Assembly (NCBI GenBank): GCA_007570785.1
Contig: ML664152.1
Span: forward strand, 361,519 to 425,518
From: Antilocapra americana
Lineage: Eukaryota > Chordata > Mammalia > Artiodactyla > Antilocapridae
DNA length: 64,000 bases
Direction: 5' to 3'
Under the pieces are notes generated by a model that ran no database searches, was not told where the DNA came from, and was given only the letters and a program-made list of their open reading frames with translations. This document shows positions 46,601-58,022 of the stretch, in pieces. The position numbers were made by a program, and so were the translations under genes. Every line of letters begins with the position of its first letter. Position 1 is the first letter of the stretch.

Positions 46601-48842
46601 TGACTCTGGTCCTCATGATGGCCAGAGTCTGGTCTTCACTGGGCCCTGACTCTGGTCCTCATTGGGCCCTGACTCTTTATTTCACTACGCCAGACACTTT
46701 GTCTCACTGGGCCTGACTCTGGTCCTCACTGGGCCCTGATTATGGTGCTCACTACAGTTGACTCCATCCTCACTATACCCCAACCCTCATTCTCACAAGG
46801 ACCTGCCTGTCATCCTCACTAAGGCCTCACTCTAGTCCTCAATGTATCCTCATTCTGATCCCAATTATGTCCTCACAAGGTCCTCTATACAGCCTCAACC
46901 TGGTCATCACTACTCTCTCCAGTCCTCACTACTGCCTCACTGTGACCCTAACTACATCCTCAATCTTTTCCTCTCTATTACCTGACATTTCTTCTCAGTA
47001 TGCCCTGACTCTTGTCTTCACTACACACTGACCTTGGTCCTCACTGGGTCCCAAGTATGGTCTTCTCCATGTCTTATTTTGATCCTCTCTACAGCTTTAG
47101 TCTGGTCCTCTTGATGGCCTGACTCTTGTCCTCACTACAGCTTTACTCCTGTCCTCTCTAGACCTTTACTATGTCCTCTCTATGGCCTGACTCTGGTCCT
47201 CATTATGCCATGATTTCGGTCCTCTCTATGGTCTTACACTTTGCTTCCTGGGCTCTAATTTGGGTTCTCACCGGGCACTGAGTCTGGTCCTCACTGGGCC
47301 GTGAGTCTTGTCCTCTCTACAGCCTGACTCTGGCCCTCTCTGACTTTACTCTGTCCTCACTACTGACATTGGTCCTCACTACGGCCTGATCAGGTCTTCT
47401 ATACAGCTTTACTATGTCCTCTCAATGGCCTGTTTTGGTCTTCACTTGTCCTGGCCCTGGTGCTCTCTAAGGCCTGACTCTGGTCCTCACTAGGGTTTGA
47501 CTCTGGTTCTCTCTGTGGACTGACTCTAGCCCTCTCTATGACCTGACTCTGGTCCTCTCTACAGCCTAACTCTGATCCTCTCCAAGGTTTTATTCTGTCC
47601 TCTCTATGGCCTGACTCTGGTCCTCACACTGGCCAGACCATGGTCCTCACTATGGCCTTCCTATGGTCCTCACTGCATCTCCACTCTTTTCCCCTCTATT
47701 ACCTGACAGTGTTTCTCCCTATGCACGGACTCTGATCACATTAAGCACTGACACTTTTCCTCACTGGACGCTAAGTGTGGACCTCTCTATGGCTTGATTC
47801 TGGTTCTCTGTACATCCTGACTCTGTCCTCTCTACAGCCTGACTCTTTGCTTCACTATGACCTGACATTTTGCCTCAGTGGGCCCTGACTTGGATCCTCA
47901 CTGGGCCCTAAGTCTGGTCCTCACTAGGGCCTATGTGTGATCCTCTCTCCTGAGTGATTCTGGTCCTCTCTATGGCCTGACTCTTCCTCTATGTTGCCTG
48001 ACTCTTTGCCTCACTATATCCTGGTGCTTTGCCTCATTGGGCCCTGACTTGGGTCCTCGATGGGCCCGAAGACTGGTCATCACTGGGCCCTGAGTTTGGT
48101 CCTTTCTAAAGCTTGACTCTTGTCCTGACTTCATACTCACTACTGCCTGACTCTTGCCCTCAAAATGATGTCATGCTGGTCCTCACTACAACCTCACTTG
48201 TTTCCTCTCTATTACCTGACACTGCTTCTCACTATGCACTGACTCTGGTCCTCACTATGGCCTGAATATGGTCCTCCCTATAGCCTGACTCTTTGTTTCA
48301 AAATGGCCTGACCTTTTGCTCACTGAGACCTGACTCTTGCCCTTACTGGGTCCTAAGTCTGGTCCTCACCTGGGTCTGATATTGGGCCTCACTTTGGCCT
48401 GACTCTTGTCCTCACTAGGGCCTGATCTCATGCTCACTAGGGCCTGTCTCTCATCCTCACTAAGCCTTGAGTCTGTTCCTCACTCTGCTCTGACACTGAT
48501 CCTCTCTAAATCTTAACTCTGATCCCCTCTATGACCTGATATTTTGCCTCACCACAGCCTGAAATTTGGCCACACTGGGCCTGGATCTGGCCCTCCCTGG
48601 ACCCTGAATCAAGTCCTCATTACTGCCTGATTCTGGTCATCACTAAATCCTCACTCTTCTCCTATTACCTGACATTGCTTATAAATATTCCCTGACACTG
48701 TTTCTCATTATGCCCTGACTCTTGTCCTACTATGCACTGACACTGGTACTCACTGGGCCCTGAGTCTGGTCCTCACAGGGCTTGGGCCCTGGTCATCTCT
48801 AGGCTTTACTCTTGTCATCTTTAGGGGCTGACTCTGGTCCTT
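43671..48842 (+). repeat. 23-bp satellite array, right arm, part 1
   Basis: About 5.2 kb of tandem units with + strand core CCTCACTATGGCCTGACTCT, period 23 bp, and a common variant with GGGCCCTGACTC. The strand is pyrimidine-rich. Divergent marker units reading CTCTATTACCTGACA recur at about 44575, 45461, 46050, 46974, 47695, 48206 and 48661, so larger blocks of roughly 0.45-0.9 kb were amplified. No unit-long reading frame is conserved: the consensus has an in-frame TGA in the GGCCTGACT word every 69 bases. Confidence 0.97.
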
Positions 48843-51561
48843 TTCTGACATTTCAGGAATCAGCAAACTAAAATGGACTGGAATGGATGAATTTAACTCA
48901 GATGACCATTATATCTATTACTGTGGGCAAGAATCCCTTAGAAGAAATGGAGGAGCCATCATAGTCAACAAAAAAGTCCAAAATGCAGTACTTGGATGCA
49001 ATCTCAAAAATGACAGAATAATCTCTGTTCGTTTCCAAGGCAAACCACTCAATATCCAAGTCTATGCCCAGACCAGTAATGCTGAAGAAGCTGAAGTTAA
49101 ATAGTTTTATTAAAAAAAAAAAGGAGCTTGGAAAAAAAAAGACCTACAAAACCTTCTAGAACTAACACCCAAAAAAGATGTCCTTTTCATCATAGGGGAC
49201 TGGAATGCAAAAGTAGGAAGTCAAGAAACACCTTCATTAACAGGCAAATTTGGCTTTGGAGTACAGAATGAAGCAGGGCAAGAGCTAATAAGAGTTTTGC
49301 CAAGAGAACGCACTGTCATAGCAAACACCCTCTTCCAACAACACAAGAGAAGACTCTACACATGGACATCACCAGATGGTCAATACCGAAATCAGATGGA
49401 TTATATTTTTTGCAGCCAAAGATGGAGACTCTATACAGTCAGCAAAAATGAGAACAGGAGCTGACTGTGGCTCAGATCATGAACTCCTTATTGCCAAATT
49501 CAGACTTAAATTGAAGAAAGTAGGGAAAACCATTAGACCATTCAGGTATGACCTGTATCGTATCCCTTACAGTGGAGGTGAGAAATAGATTCAAGGGATT
49601 AGACCCAATAGAGTGCCTGATGAACTATGGACAGAGGTTCATGATATTGTACAGGAGATAGGGATCAAGACCATCCCCAAGAAAAGGAAATGCAAAAAAG
49701 CAAAATGGCTGTCTGAGGAGGCCTTACAAATAGCTGTGAAAAGAAGAGACGCAAAAAGCAAAGGCGAAAAGAAAAGATATTCCCATTTGTAAGCAGAGTT
49801 CCAAAGAATAGCAAGGAGAGATAAGAAAGCCTTCCTCAGTGATCAGTGCAAAAAAATAGAGGAAAACAATAGAATGGGAAAGACAAGAGACCTATTTAAG
49901 AAAATTAGAGATACCAAGGGAAGATTTCACACAAAGATGGGCTCAATAAAGGACAGAAATGGTATGGACCTAACAGAAGTGGAAGATATTAAGAAGAGGT
50001 GGCAAGAATACATAGAACTATACAAAAATTATCTTCATGACCCAGATAATCACAATGGTATGACCACTCACCTAGAGCCAGACATCCTGGAATGTGAAGT
50101 CAAGTGGGCCTTAGGAAGAAACACCACAATGAATAATGCTAGTGGAGGTGATGGAATTCCAGTTGAGCTATTTCAAGTCCTAAAAGACGATGCTGTGAAA
50201 GTGCTGAACTCAATATGCCAGCAAATTTGGAAAACTCAACAGTGGCCACAGGACTGGAAAAGGTCAGTTTTCATTCCAGTCCCAAAGAAAGGCAATGCCA
50301 AAGAATGCTTACATGCTAGTAAAGTCGTGCTCAAAATTCTCCAAGCCAAGCTTCAACAGTACATGAACCGTGAACTTCCAGATGTTCAAGCTGGTTTTAG
50401 AAAAGGCAGAGGAACCAGAGATCAAATTGCCAACATCCATTGGATTATCAAAAAAGCTAGAGAGTTCCAGAAGACTATCTATTTCTGCTTTATTGATTAT
50501 GCCAAAGCCTTTGACTATGTGGATCACAACAAACTGGAAAATTCTGAAAGAGATGGGAATACCAGACCACCTGACTTGCCTTCTGAGAAATCTGTATGCA
50601 GGTCAGGAAATAACAGTTAGAACTGGACATGGAACAAAAGCCTGGTTCCAAATAGGAAAAGGAATATGTCAAGGCTGTATATTGTCACCTTGCTTGTTTA
50701 ACTTATATGCAGAGTATCATGAGAAACTCTAGGCTGGAGGAAGCACAAGCTGGAATCAAGATTGCCAGGAGAAATATCAATAGTTTCAGATATGCAGATG
50801 ACCCCAGCCTTATGGCAGAAAGCAAAGAACTAAAGATCTTCTTGATGAAAATGAAAGAGGAGAGTGAAAAAGTTGGCTTAAAGCTCAACATTCAGAAAAC
50901 TAAGATCATGGTGTCTGGTTCCATCACTTCGTGGCAAATAAAAGTGGAAACAGTGACAGACTTTATATTTTTGGGCTCCAAAATGACTGCAGATGGTGAC
51001 TGCAGCCATGAAATTAAGATACTTATTCCTTGGAAAAAAAGTTATGACCAACATAGACAGCATAGTAAAAAGCAGAGATATTACTTTGCCAACAAAGGTC
51101 CATCTAGTCAAGGCTATGGTTTTTCCAGTAATCATGTATGGATGTGAAAGTTGGACTAAAGAAAGCTGAGGACCAAAGAACTGATGCTTTTGAACTGTGG
51201 TATTGGAGAAGACTCTTGAGAGTCCCTTGGACTTCAAGAAGATTCAACCAATTCACCCTAAAGGAAATCAGTCCTGAATATTCATTGGAAGCACCTATGT
51301 TGAAGCTGAAAGTCCAATACTTTGGCCACCTGATGCGAAGAACTGACTCATTTGAAAAGACCGTGATGCTGAGAAAGATTAAAGGTGGGAGGAGAATGGG
51401 ACGACAGAGGATGAGATGGTTGGATGGCATCACTGACTCAATAGACATGAGTTTGGGTAAACTCTGGGAGTTGGTGATGGACAAGGAGGCCTGGCCTGCT
51501 GCAGTCCATGGGGTCTCAAAGAGTCAGACATGACTGAGCGACTGAACTGAACTGAACTGAA
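48843..51561 (+). mobile_element. BovB LINE inserted in the satellite
   Basis: A 2.72-kb sense copy starting near the beginning of the endonuclease domain (the frame 48883-49104 opens there) and ending in an expanded ACTGAACTGA tail. It is flanked by CTGGTCCTT at 48834-48842 and 51562-51570, a 9-bp duplication of the satellite unit. The endonuclease block GACTGGAATGCAAAAGTAGG is at 49199-49218, RT motif A (DYAKAFD) near 50496-50516, and YADD at 50791-50802. Indels and stops split ORF2 into at least five pieces. An A-rich micro-insertion lies at 49100-49131. Confidence 0.97.
49874..50620 (+). pseudogene. BovB ORF2 fragment (linker plus RT motif A)
   Basis: A 248-codon open piece of BovB ORF2. 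It contains EDIKKRWQEYIELYKNYLHD, the GGDGIPVELFQVLKDD block, WPQDWKRSVFIPVPKKGNAK, GFRKGRGTRDQIANIHWIIK and the RT motif A segment YFCFIDYAKAFDYVD with its catalytic aspartate. It lacks the tyrosine-rich stretch after AKECLH (an internal deletion relative to the family) and shifts out of frame at KLENSERDGN. The YADD motif lies downstream in another frame (50707-51147). Confidence 0.92.
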
Positions 51562-54500
51562 CTGGTCCTTAGTTCAGCCTGACTCCAGTCTTCATGATGG
51601 CCTGACACTGGTCCTCTCTCGTGCCTGACTCTTTGCCTCACTACAACTTGATGTGTCACTGGGCCTCATTCTGTTCATCAATGAGTAATGAGTCAGGTCC
51701 TCAGTAGGCCGTGAATTTGGTCCTCAATACAGTCTGACTCGTCCTCACTAATGCCTGCCACTTGTCCTCATTAGAACATGACTCTGGACCTCTCTACAGC
51801 CTAACTTTTTGCCTCCCAACTGCCTGACTCTTTGCTTCAGTACAGCCTGAATCATTTCCTCACGAAGCCTGACTCTTGGCTCATTGTGGCCTGACTCCTG
51901 TCCTCAGTTGAGCCTGACATGATTCCTCCCTGAGCCCAGATTCTGGTGCACACTAGGGCCTCACTCTAGTCAGCACCATGGTATGATTTAGTTGTCACTA
52001 AGGCCTGACTCTTGTGCTAACTACTTCCTGACTCTGGTCTTCACGACGGCCTCACCCTGGTCCTCACTATATTCTCAGTCTCATCCTCATTATGGTCTCA
52101 CCCTGGTCCTCACTACAGCCTCACTCTTTCCTCTCTATTACCTGATGCTTCTTCACACTGTACCCTGACACTGCTTCTCACTGTGCACGACTCTGGTCCT
52201 AACTACACACTGACTCTGATCCTCATTATGCACTAAGTCTGGTCCTCACTGCCCTTAGTCTGGTTCTGTCTACAGCCTGACTCTGGTCTTCACTGCAGCC
52301 TGTCTCTAGTCCTCCCTACAGCCTGACTTCGGTCTCACTATGGCCTGACCCTGGTCCTCACAATGACCTGAATCTAGTCCTTTCTATAGCATGACCCTTT
52401 GCCTCAAGATGGCTTGACTGCCTCACTGTAGCCTGACTCTTGTCCTCACTGAGCCCTGACCATGGTCCTCACTAGGCCCTGATTCTGGTCTTTACTACAT
52501 CATGACTCTGGCCTCACAAGTGCCTGACTCTCATCCTCACTAAGACCTGACTTGTCCTCACCATGACCTACTCCTTGCCCTCACTATGACCTGACACTTT
52601 GCCTCATTATGGTCTCTTTGCCACAGTCACTGTGACCTGACTCTTGTCCTCACAGAAGCCTAACACTGTTCCTCACTTGTCCCTGATATAAGACCTCGCT
52701 ATGTCCTGACTCTCTTGCTAACTGCTCTGTGACTCTCATCCTCATGAGGGCCTGTGTCTTATGCTCACTAGGGCCTGACTCTAGTCCTCTCTACACCCTG
52801 ACATGGTTCTCACTGTGCCCTGAGCCTGTTCCTCACTGTGCCCTGACAAAGGCCCTCTCTATGCCCAGACTATTTGCCTCACTACGGCCTGACACTTTCC
52901 CATACTGGGCCTGACTCTGGTCATGACAGGACCCTTACTCTGGTCTTAACTATGGCCTGACTCCTGTCCTCTCTATTGCCTGACTCTGGTCCTCTATGGC
53001 CTGACTCTGGCCTCTCTACTACCTTACTCCACCTCACTACAGCTTGATGAGCTGCCTCACTTGCCCCTTGCATGGGTCCTCACTGGGCCCTGTGCCTTGT
53101 CCTCACTGGGCCCTGTCTTGGTCCTCACTACAACCTCACTCCTGTCCTCACTAGTGCCTGACCCTCATCCTCTCTACATCCTGACACTTGTCCTTGCTAG
53201 ACACTGACTCTGATCCTCTCTGCCCCCTAATTCTGGTCCTAACTAGGCCCTGATTCTGGTCCTTACTATGGCTTGCTTTGTTCCACACTGGAACCTGAAT
53301 CTCGTTCTTACTTTGGCCTCACACTTGTCCTCATCACGGCTTGACTTTCATCTTCCCCATGACCTGATAGGGGTCATCAGGGCTGACTCTTGTCCTCAGG
53401 AATCATCAGGTCATAGGGCTGCCTCTATGTCTTATGCTTTGCCTCAAGGGGCATGACTCTTACACTCCCTGGAGCTGACAGTGTTCCACACTGGGCCCTG
53501 ATTCTAGCTATCACTACAGCCTGACTCTGATCTGACTAGAGCATGTTTCTTGTCCTCACTGGGGCCTGACTCTCATGCTCACTAGGGCCTGCCTCTTGTC
53601 CTCACTATACCCTGAATCTGGTCCTCACTTGCCCCGCTCCTCACTGGGCCTTGATACTAGTCCTCTCTATGGCCTAACTCTGGCCCTGACTACGGCATGT
53701 TTTCGGTCCTCACATGCTTACTAGGCCCTGTCTCTCATCCTCACCACACCCTGAATCTAGTTCTCACTGAGCCCTGAGTCTCTTCCTCATGGGGCCCTGA
53801 TGCAGATCCTCTCTATGGCTTGACTCAGGTCCTCCCTATGGCCTGACTCTGGTCCTCTCTTTGGCCTGGCTCTGGTCCTCTCTATGACCTGATTCTTAAT
53901 ACAGGCCTGAATCTGGTACTTCCTGGGTCCTGAGTCTAGTCCTCACCACAACCTGATTCTGGTCCTCACTATATTCTGACGCTCATCCTCACTAGAGCCT
54001 AACAGGATCATCTCTGTGGCTTGATCCTTTTCCTCCCAACCACCAGACTCTCTTCCTCACTACAGCCTGAATGTTTTCCTCACTATGCCTGATTCTTTGG
54101 TCTTCCGGGGCCTGACTCCTGTCCTCAGTTGAGTCTGACATGATTCCTCACTGGGCCTGGATTCTTGTCATCACTAAGGCCTGCCTCTGGTCTGCACTAC
54201 AGCACGATTCTGGTGCTCACTGTGGCTTGACTCTCATGCTCACTAGGGCCTACTCTCATCCTCAAGATGGCCTCACTCTGGTCTCCACTATGGACTTACT
54301 CTGGTCCTCACTACAGCCTGACTCTGGTCCTCACCAAGCTTGACACTCATCCTCCCTAGGGCCTGATTCTCTCCCTCATTTTTGCCTAACCCTCATTTTC
54401 ACCACATCCTGATTCTCATCCACACTGTGGCATGACCATCCTCTATGGCCTGACACTTTGCTTCACTTGGACTGACTCTTTGCCTCACTGTGTTATGAAT

Positions 54501-55745
54501 CTTCTCCTCAGTGAGGACTGACTCTGTTCCTCACTGGGCCCTGGCACTGGTCCTCTCTATGGCTTGATACTGGTCTTCTCTTTGCTTCACTTGCCTGACA
54601 CTTTCCTTTACTATGCTTGACTCTAGTCCTCACTGGGCCCTGACTCTGGTCCTCCTTATTGCCTGACTCTGGTCCTCTATGTGGACTGACTCTTTGCCTC
54701 TCTACATCCTGATTCTTTGCCTCACTGGGACTTGTCTCTGGTCCTCACTGGAGCCTGAGTCTGGTACTCACTGAGCCCTTATGGTGGTCCTCTCTACAGA
54801 CTGAGTATGATCCTCACTATGGCCTGACTCTGGTCCAAACTATAGCATGTTTCTTGTCCTCACTAGGGTCTGACTCTTGTGCTCACTAGGGCCTGTCTCT
54901 CATCCTCACTATACCTGAGACTGGTCCTCACTGTGCTCTGAGTTTGTTCCTCAATGGGCCTTGACACTGGTCCTCTCTATGGCCTGCATCTGGTCTTATC
55001 TATGGCCTGACTCTTTCCCTCACTACGGCTTGACACTCTGCTACATTGGGCCTGATTCTGGTCATCACAGGGCCCTGACTCTGGTCCTCACTATGGCCTG
55101 ATTCTTGTCCTCATGAAGGCCTGACTCTCATCTTCACTATATCCTCACTGTTCTCCTATTACCTGACATAGCTTCTAAATGTGTCCTGACACTGTTTCTC
55201 ACTATGCCCTACTCTGGTGCTCACTATGCACTGACCCTGGTCCTCACTGGGTCCTTACATAGGTCATCTCTACAGCTTGGTCCTTGTCCTCTCTATGGAC
55301 TGACTCTGGTCCTCAAAAAGGCCTGACTCTGGTCCTAACTATGGCCTGACTCTAGTCTGCTCTATGATCTGACTTTTTGCTTCATTGGGCCTGACTCTGG
55401 TCCTCACATGATCCTGAATAGTGTGTTCATTGGGCCCTGAGTCTGTTCCTCACTATGGCCTGACTCTGGTCCTCACTAGGGCCTGACTCTAGTCCTCACT
55501 AGGACCTGACTCTGGTCCTCACTAGAGCCTGAGCCTGGTCCTCTCTATAGCCCGAGTCTTTGCCTCCCAACTGCCTGAACTCACTAGGACCTGACTCTTT
55601 GCCTCATTGAGACGTGACTGTTTGGCTCAGTGGGCCTTGAATCCTGTTGTCACTGAAGCCTGACACAATTTTTCCCTGGTCCTCACTATGGTGAGGATTC
55701 TGGTCCTCACTATGGCCTGACTCTGAGCCCTAACATTGCCACTTA
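51562..55745 (+). repeat. 23-bp satellite array, right arm, part 2
   Basis: The array continues in the same orientation and register class after BovB. A clean stretch at 55447-55538 shows four consecutive units starting TCCTCACT at 55447, 55470, 55493 and 55516, exactly 23 bp apart. CTATTACCTGA marker units recur at about 52136 and 55157. Small internal inversions are visible: ATGACCTGAT (53359-53368) against ATCAGGTCAT (53405-53414), and CCTCAC-TATG-GTGAGG at 55681-55696. Confidence 0.97.
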
Positions 55746-56152
55746 CTATTTCCTGATGTCTTTCCATTCTATCCTCTAATGCTTATTATCTCTGTATGCC
55801 CTGACGCTGGCTCTCACTATGTCCGGACTCTTTTCCTCTCTCTGTGCCTGACTCTGCTTTTCACTCAGCCCTGGTGCTTTTCCTCTCTCTATGCCCTGAC
55901 ATTACCTCTCACTAGCCTGATGTCTTCCTTTCTCAATGCCTTGACACAGCCTCTCACTGAGTCCTGATGACTTTCCTCTCTCTGTGCCCTGAGACTGCCT
56001 CTCACTATATCCTGATGCTCTTCCTCTCTCTTGCTCTGACCCTACCTCTCACTATGTCCTGATGCTTTTTCTCTCTGTGTCCCTGACATTGCCTCTTACT
56101 ACACTCTGACACTGTTCCTCTCTCTGTGAGCTCACACTGCCTCTCACTGCCA
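55746..56152 (+). repeat. 47-48-bp dimeric units at array edge
   Basis: The right edge of the array has a different rhythm. CCTCTCACT starts at 55950, 55998, 56045 and 56140, with the variant CCTCTTACT at 56092, giving steps of 48, 47, 47 and 48 bp. Each unit has two halves, one with TGTCCTGATGCTTTTCCTCT and one with CTGTGCCCTGACACTGC, both recognisably related to the 23-bp unit. The array ends at about 56152. Confidence 0.92.
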
Positions 56153-56344
56153 GTTGAGAAATACTGCACTGTGTACACTTACCCCATCATCTGTATCAAT
56201 TCAACTGTGCTTCTACAGTTAGCTTGATCCACAGTCTTGGCTATTTTACCTGACAGGGTCAAAATCACAGGGTTACCCATCTTTTTTTTATTTTAATATT
56301 TGGCTATAATCTCAACCCCAGCCAAGTTCAAACATGAGACACAA

Positions 56345-57385
56345 GCCAGCTCAGGCTCCAGGGATGGGATAGCAGCCCAAATCAGGGAGGTTGTAGGAAA
56401 TAAGTTAGGCATTGATTTTTTTTCTTTTTGTTTTCTTTAATCTTATGCTGAAGCTATGTCAGAGTACAGTAGATTTGCAGTTTTGTGCTTGATGTTAGCG
56501 TACAACCCTCTGGTTCAGTTTTGTATATACAGCGTATCTGTTCATTTTGGAATTCTTTTGCCATTAAGATTATGGCAAAGTTCCACTTGCTGAACATTAG
56601 GTCTTTCTTGAGCACCTATGACAGCTACAGATTGCTGTGTATATAAGGAAGGAAAGAGATAATCCTTTTGGATTTTCTATTAAAACTACAGATTTCTGTG
56701 TATATGTAAGTACCTGCCTCTGAATTCATCCCTGCCCTTTCTCTTCTCTGTGTTTGGTTCTCAGAGTCTCTTTTTGGGTTGTAACACTTCCTTTGTATCT
56801 TGTTTTCAAGGCCGTCGTCTTCCTCAGTCTGGTTGATTTCACCTAGTGTATGATCCCTTAAGGCCCATCTTCCTAGCGACCAGTGGCATAATTTCATAAT
56901 TCCATTTCAATTTCAATTGAAATTTTGTAATTTCCTAATGGCCCTTTTTCATGGCTGAGTAATGGTCCATTGTCTATATGTAACACACTTTCTTTAACCT
57001 TTAATCTGTCCATGGACATTTTGCAGCTTCTGTTTTGGCTACTGCAAGTGAATGTTGGGGTGCATGTGTTTTCATTGAATGATGACTTCCTTGGGATATT
57101 GGCCCAGGTGCAGGGATGTCTGATCCAAGGACTGGCTCCCGTGAGAGATTTTTTTTTCTTTTTTTTGACATGCAGGGGCTATGTTTCTAGTGGCTGCTGA
57201 CAGTGTCCATTTCCACTGAACATGTAGTGGGTTTGCCTCACCTGTCGGCTCTCTCCTGCATTTATTGTTTTTAGACTTGTGAGGATGGCCAGTCTAACTG
57301 GTGGGATTTGATTTCCCATTGTTGTTTTTATTGGCATTTCTGCAGCAGTTAGGGATACTGTCCATCTATTTCTGTGGTGGAGGTT
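56345..57385 (-). mobile_element. Old L1-like block, copy A
   Basis: Antisense old L1: GCTGAGTAATGGTCCATTGT, then ATCTGTCCATGGACATTTTG and GAATGTTGGGGTGCATGTGT correspond to the ORF2 C-terminal region. Upstream (56345-56900) lies 3'-UTR-like sequence that recurs at 58023-58740. The copy is highly diverged with no open frame of note. Confidence 0.7.
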
Positions 57386-58022
57386 TGCTTTTTTGTTTTT
57401 TTTCCTTGTTTCCTTGACATTAAAACGTATGAGGAAAATTTACTGTGGCAATTGGCTTCTTGAAACTCTGTTGTATTTGGAGTTTATTTCTGCAACCTCT
57501 GTCTGGGAAATTTCCTATGGGCAGCTGTCATTAACAGAAACCCCAGGCCTTGTGAATTAGAGATGCTGGTCTGCCTCTTTGGTCAAGTTGTGGTTACAGG
57601 AAACGTTTACAGGTGACTGCTCTTTTTAAAGCACATCTCTGGTTTCTGGGAAAGTCAGCATCCTGGGCTGTGGATTAGAGTGAATTGTTCCTAAGCAAAC
57701 ACCTAAGGGCTTGTGTTTCACTACTTTTCCCCTGTAAAGCATTACACACACCAGACTTATTACTACCAGGTCCACAGCGCCCTGCTGAGTGTGCTCTGGT
57801 GCCTAGGAGGCTGCCCTCCAGAAAGAAGGCTTGAGCTGGAATGCCCAGCACCAGGACATGTGCAGGGTTCATAATATTTGCTCCCAAGTCCCTGGAGATC
57901 TTGATCCCACTGGGGACTCTAGTCCGAGCCAGAACATAGCAGATAGTAGATATTTTTAAAAAGTTCAATGAAGGACATTCTGCCAGGCTGTGTCAAACTC
58001 ACCTCAGCCCAGCAGTGGGACC
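57386..58022. other. Unassigned sequence between the two L1-like blocks
   Basis: No gene recognised. The minus frame 57675-57968 (97 codons) has no motif. A T-rich tract lies near 57390-57410. Confidence 0.4.

Noticed and set aside
49874..50620. Functional reverse transcriptase gene
   Set aside because: It is one broken piece of BovB ORF2: endonuclease, motif A and YADD lie in different frames and an internal segment is missing.
41237..56152. CRISPR array
   Set aside because: Units are directly tandem with no unique spacers, they diverge from each other, and the DNA is mammalian.
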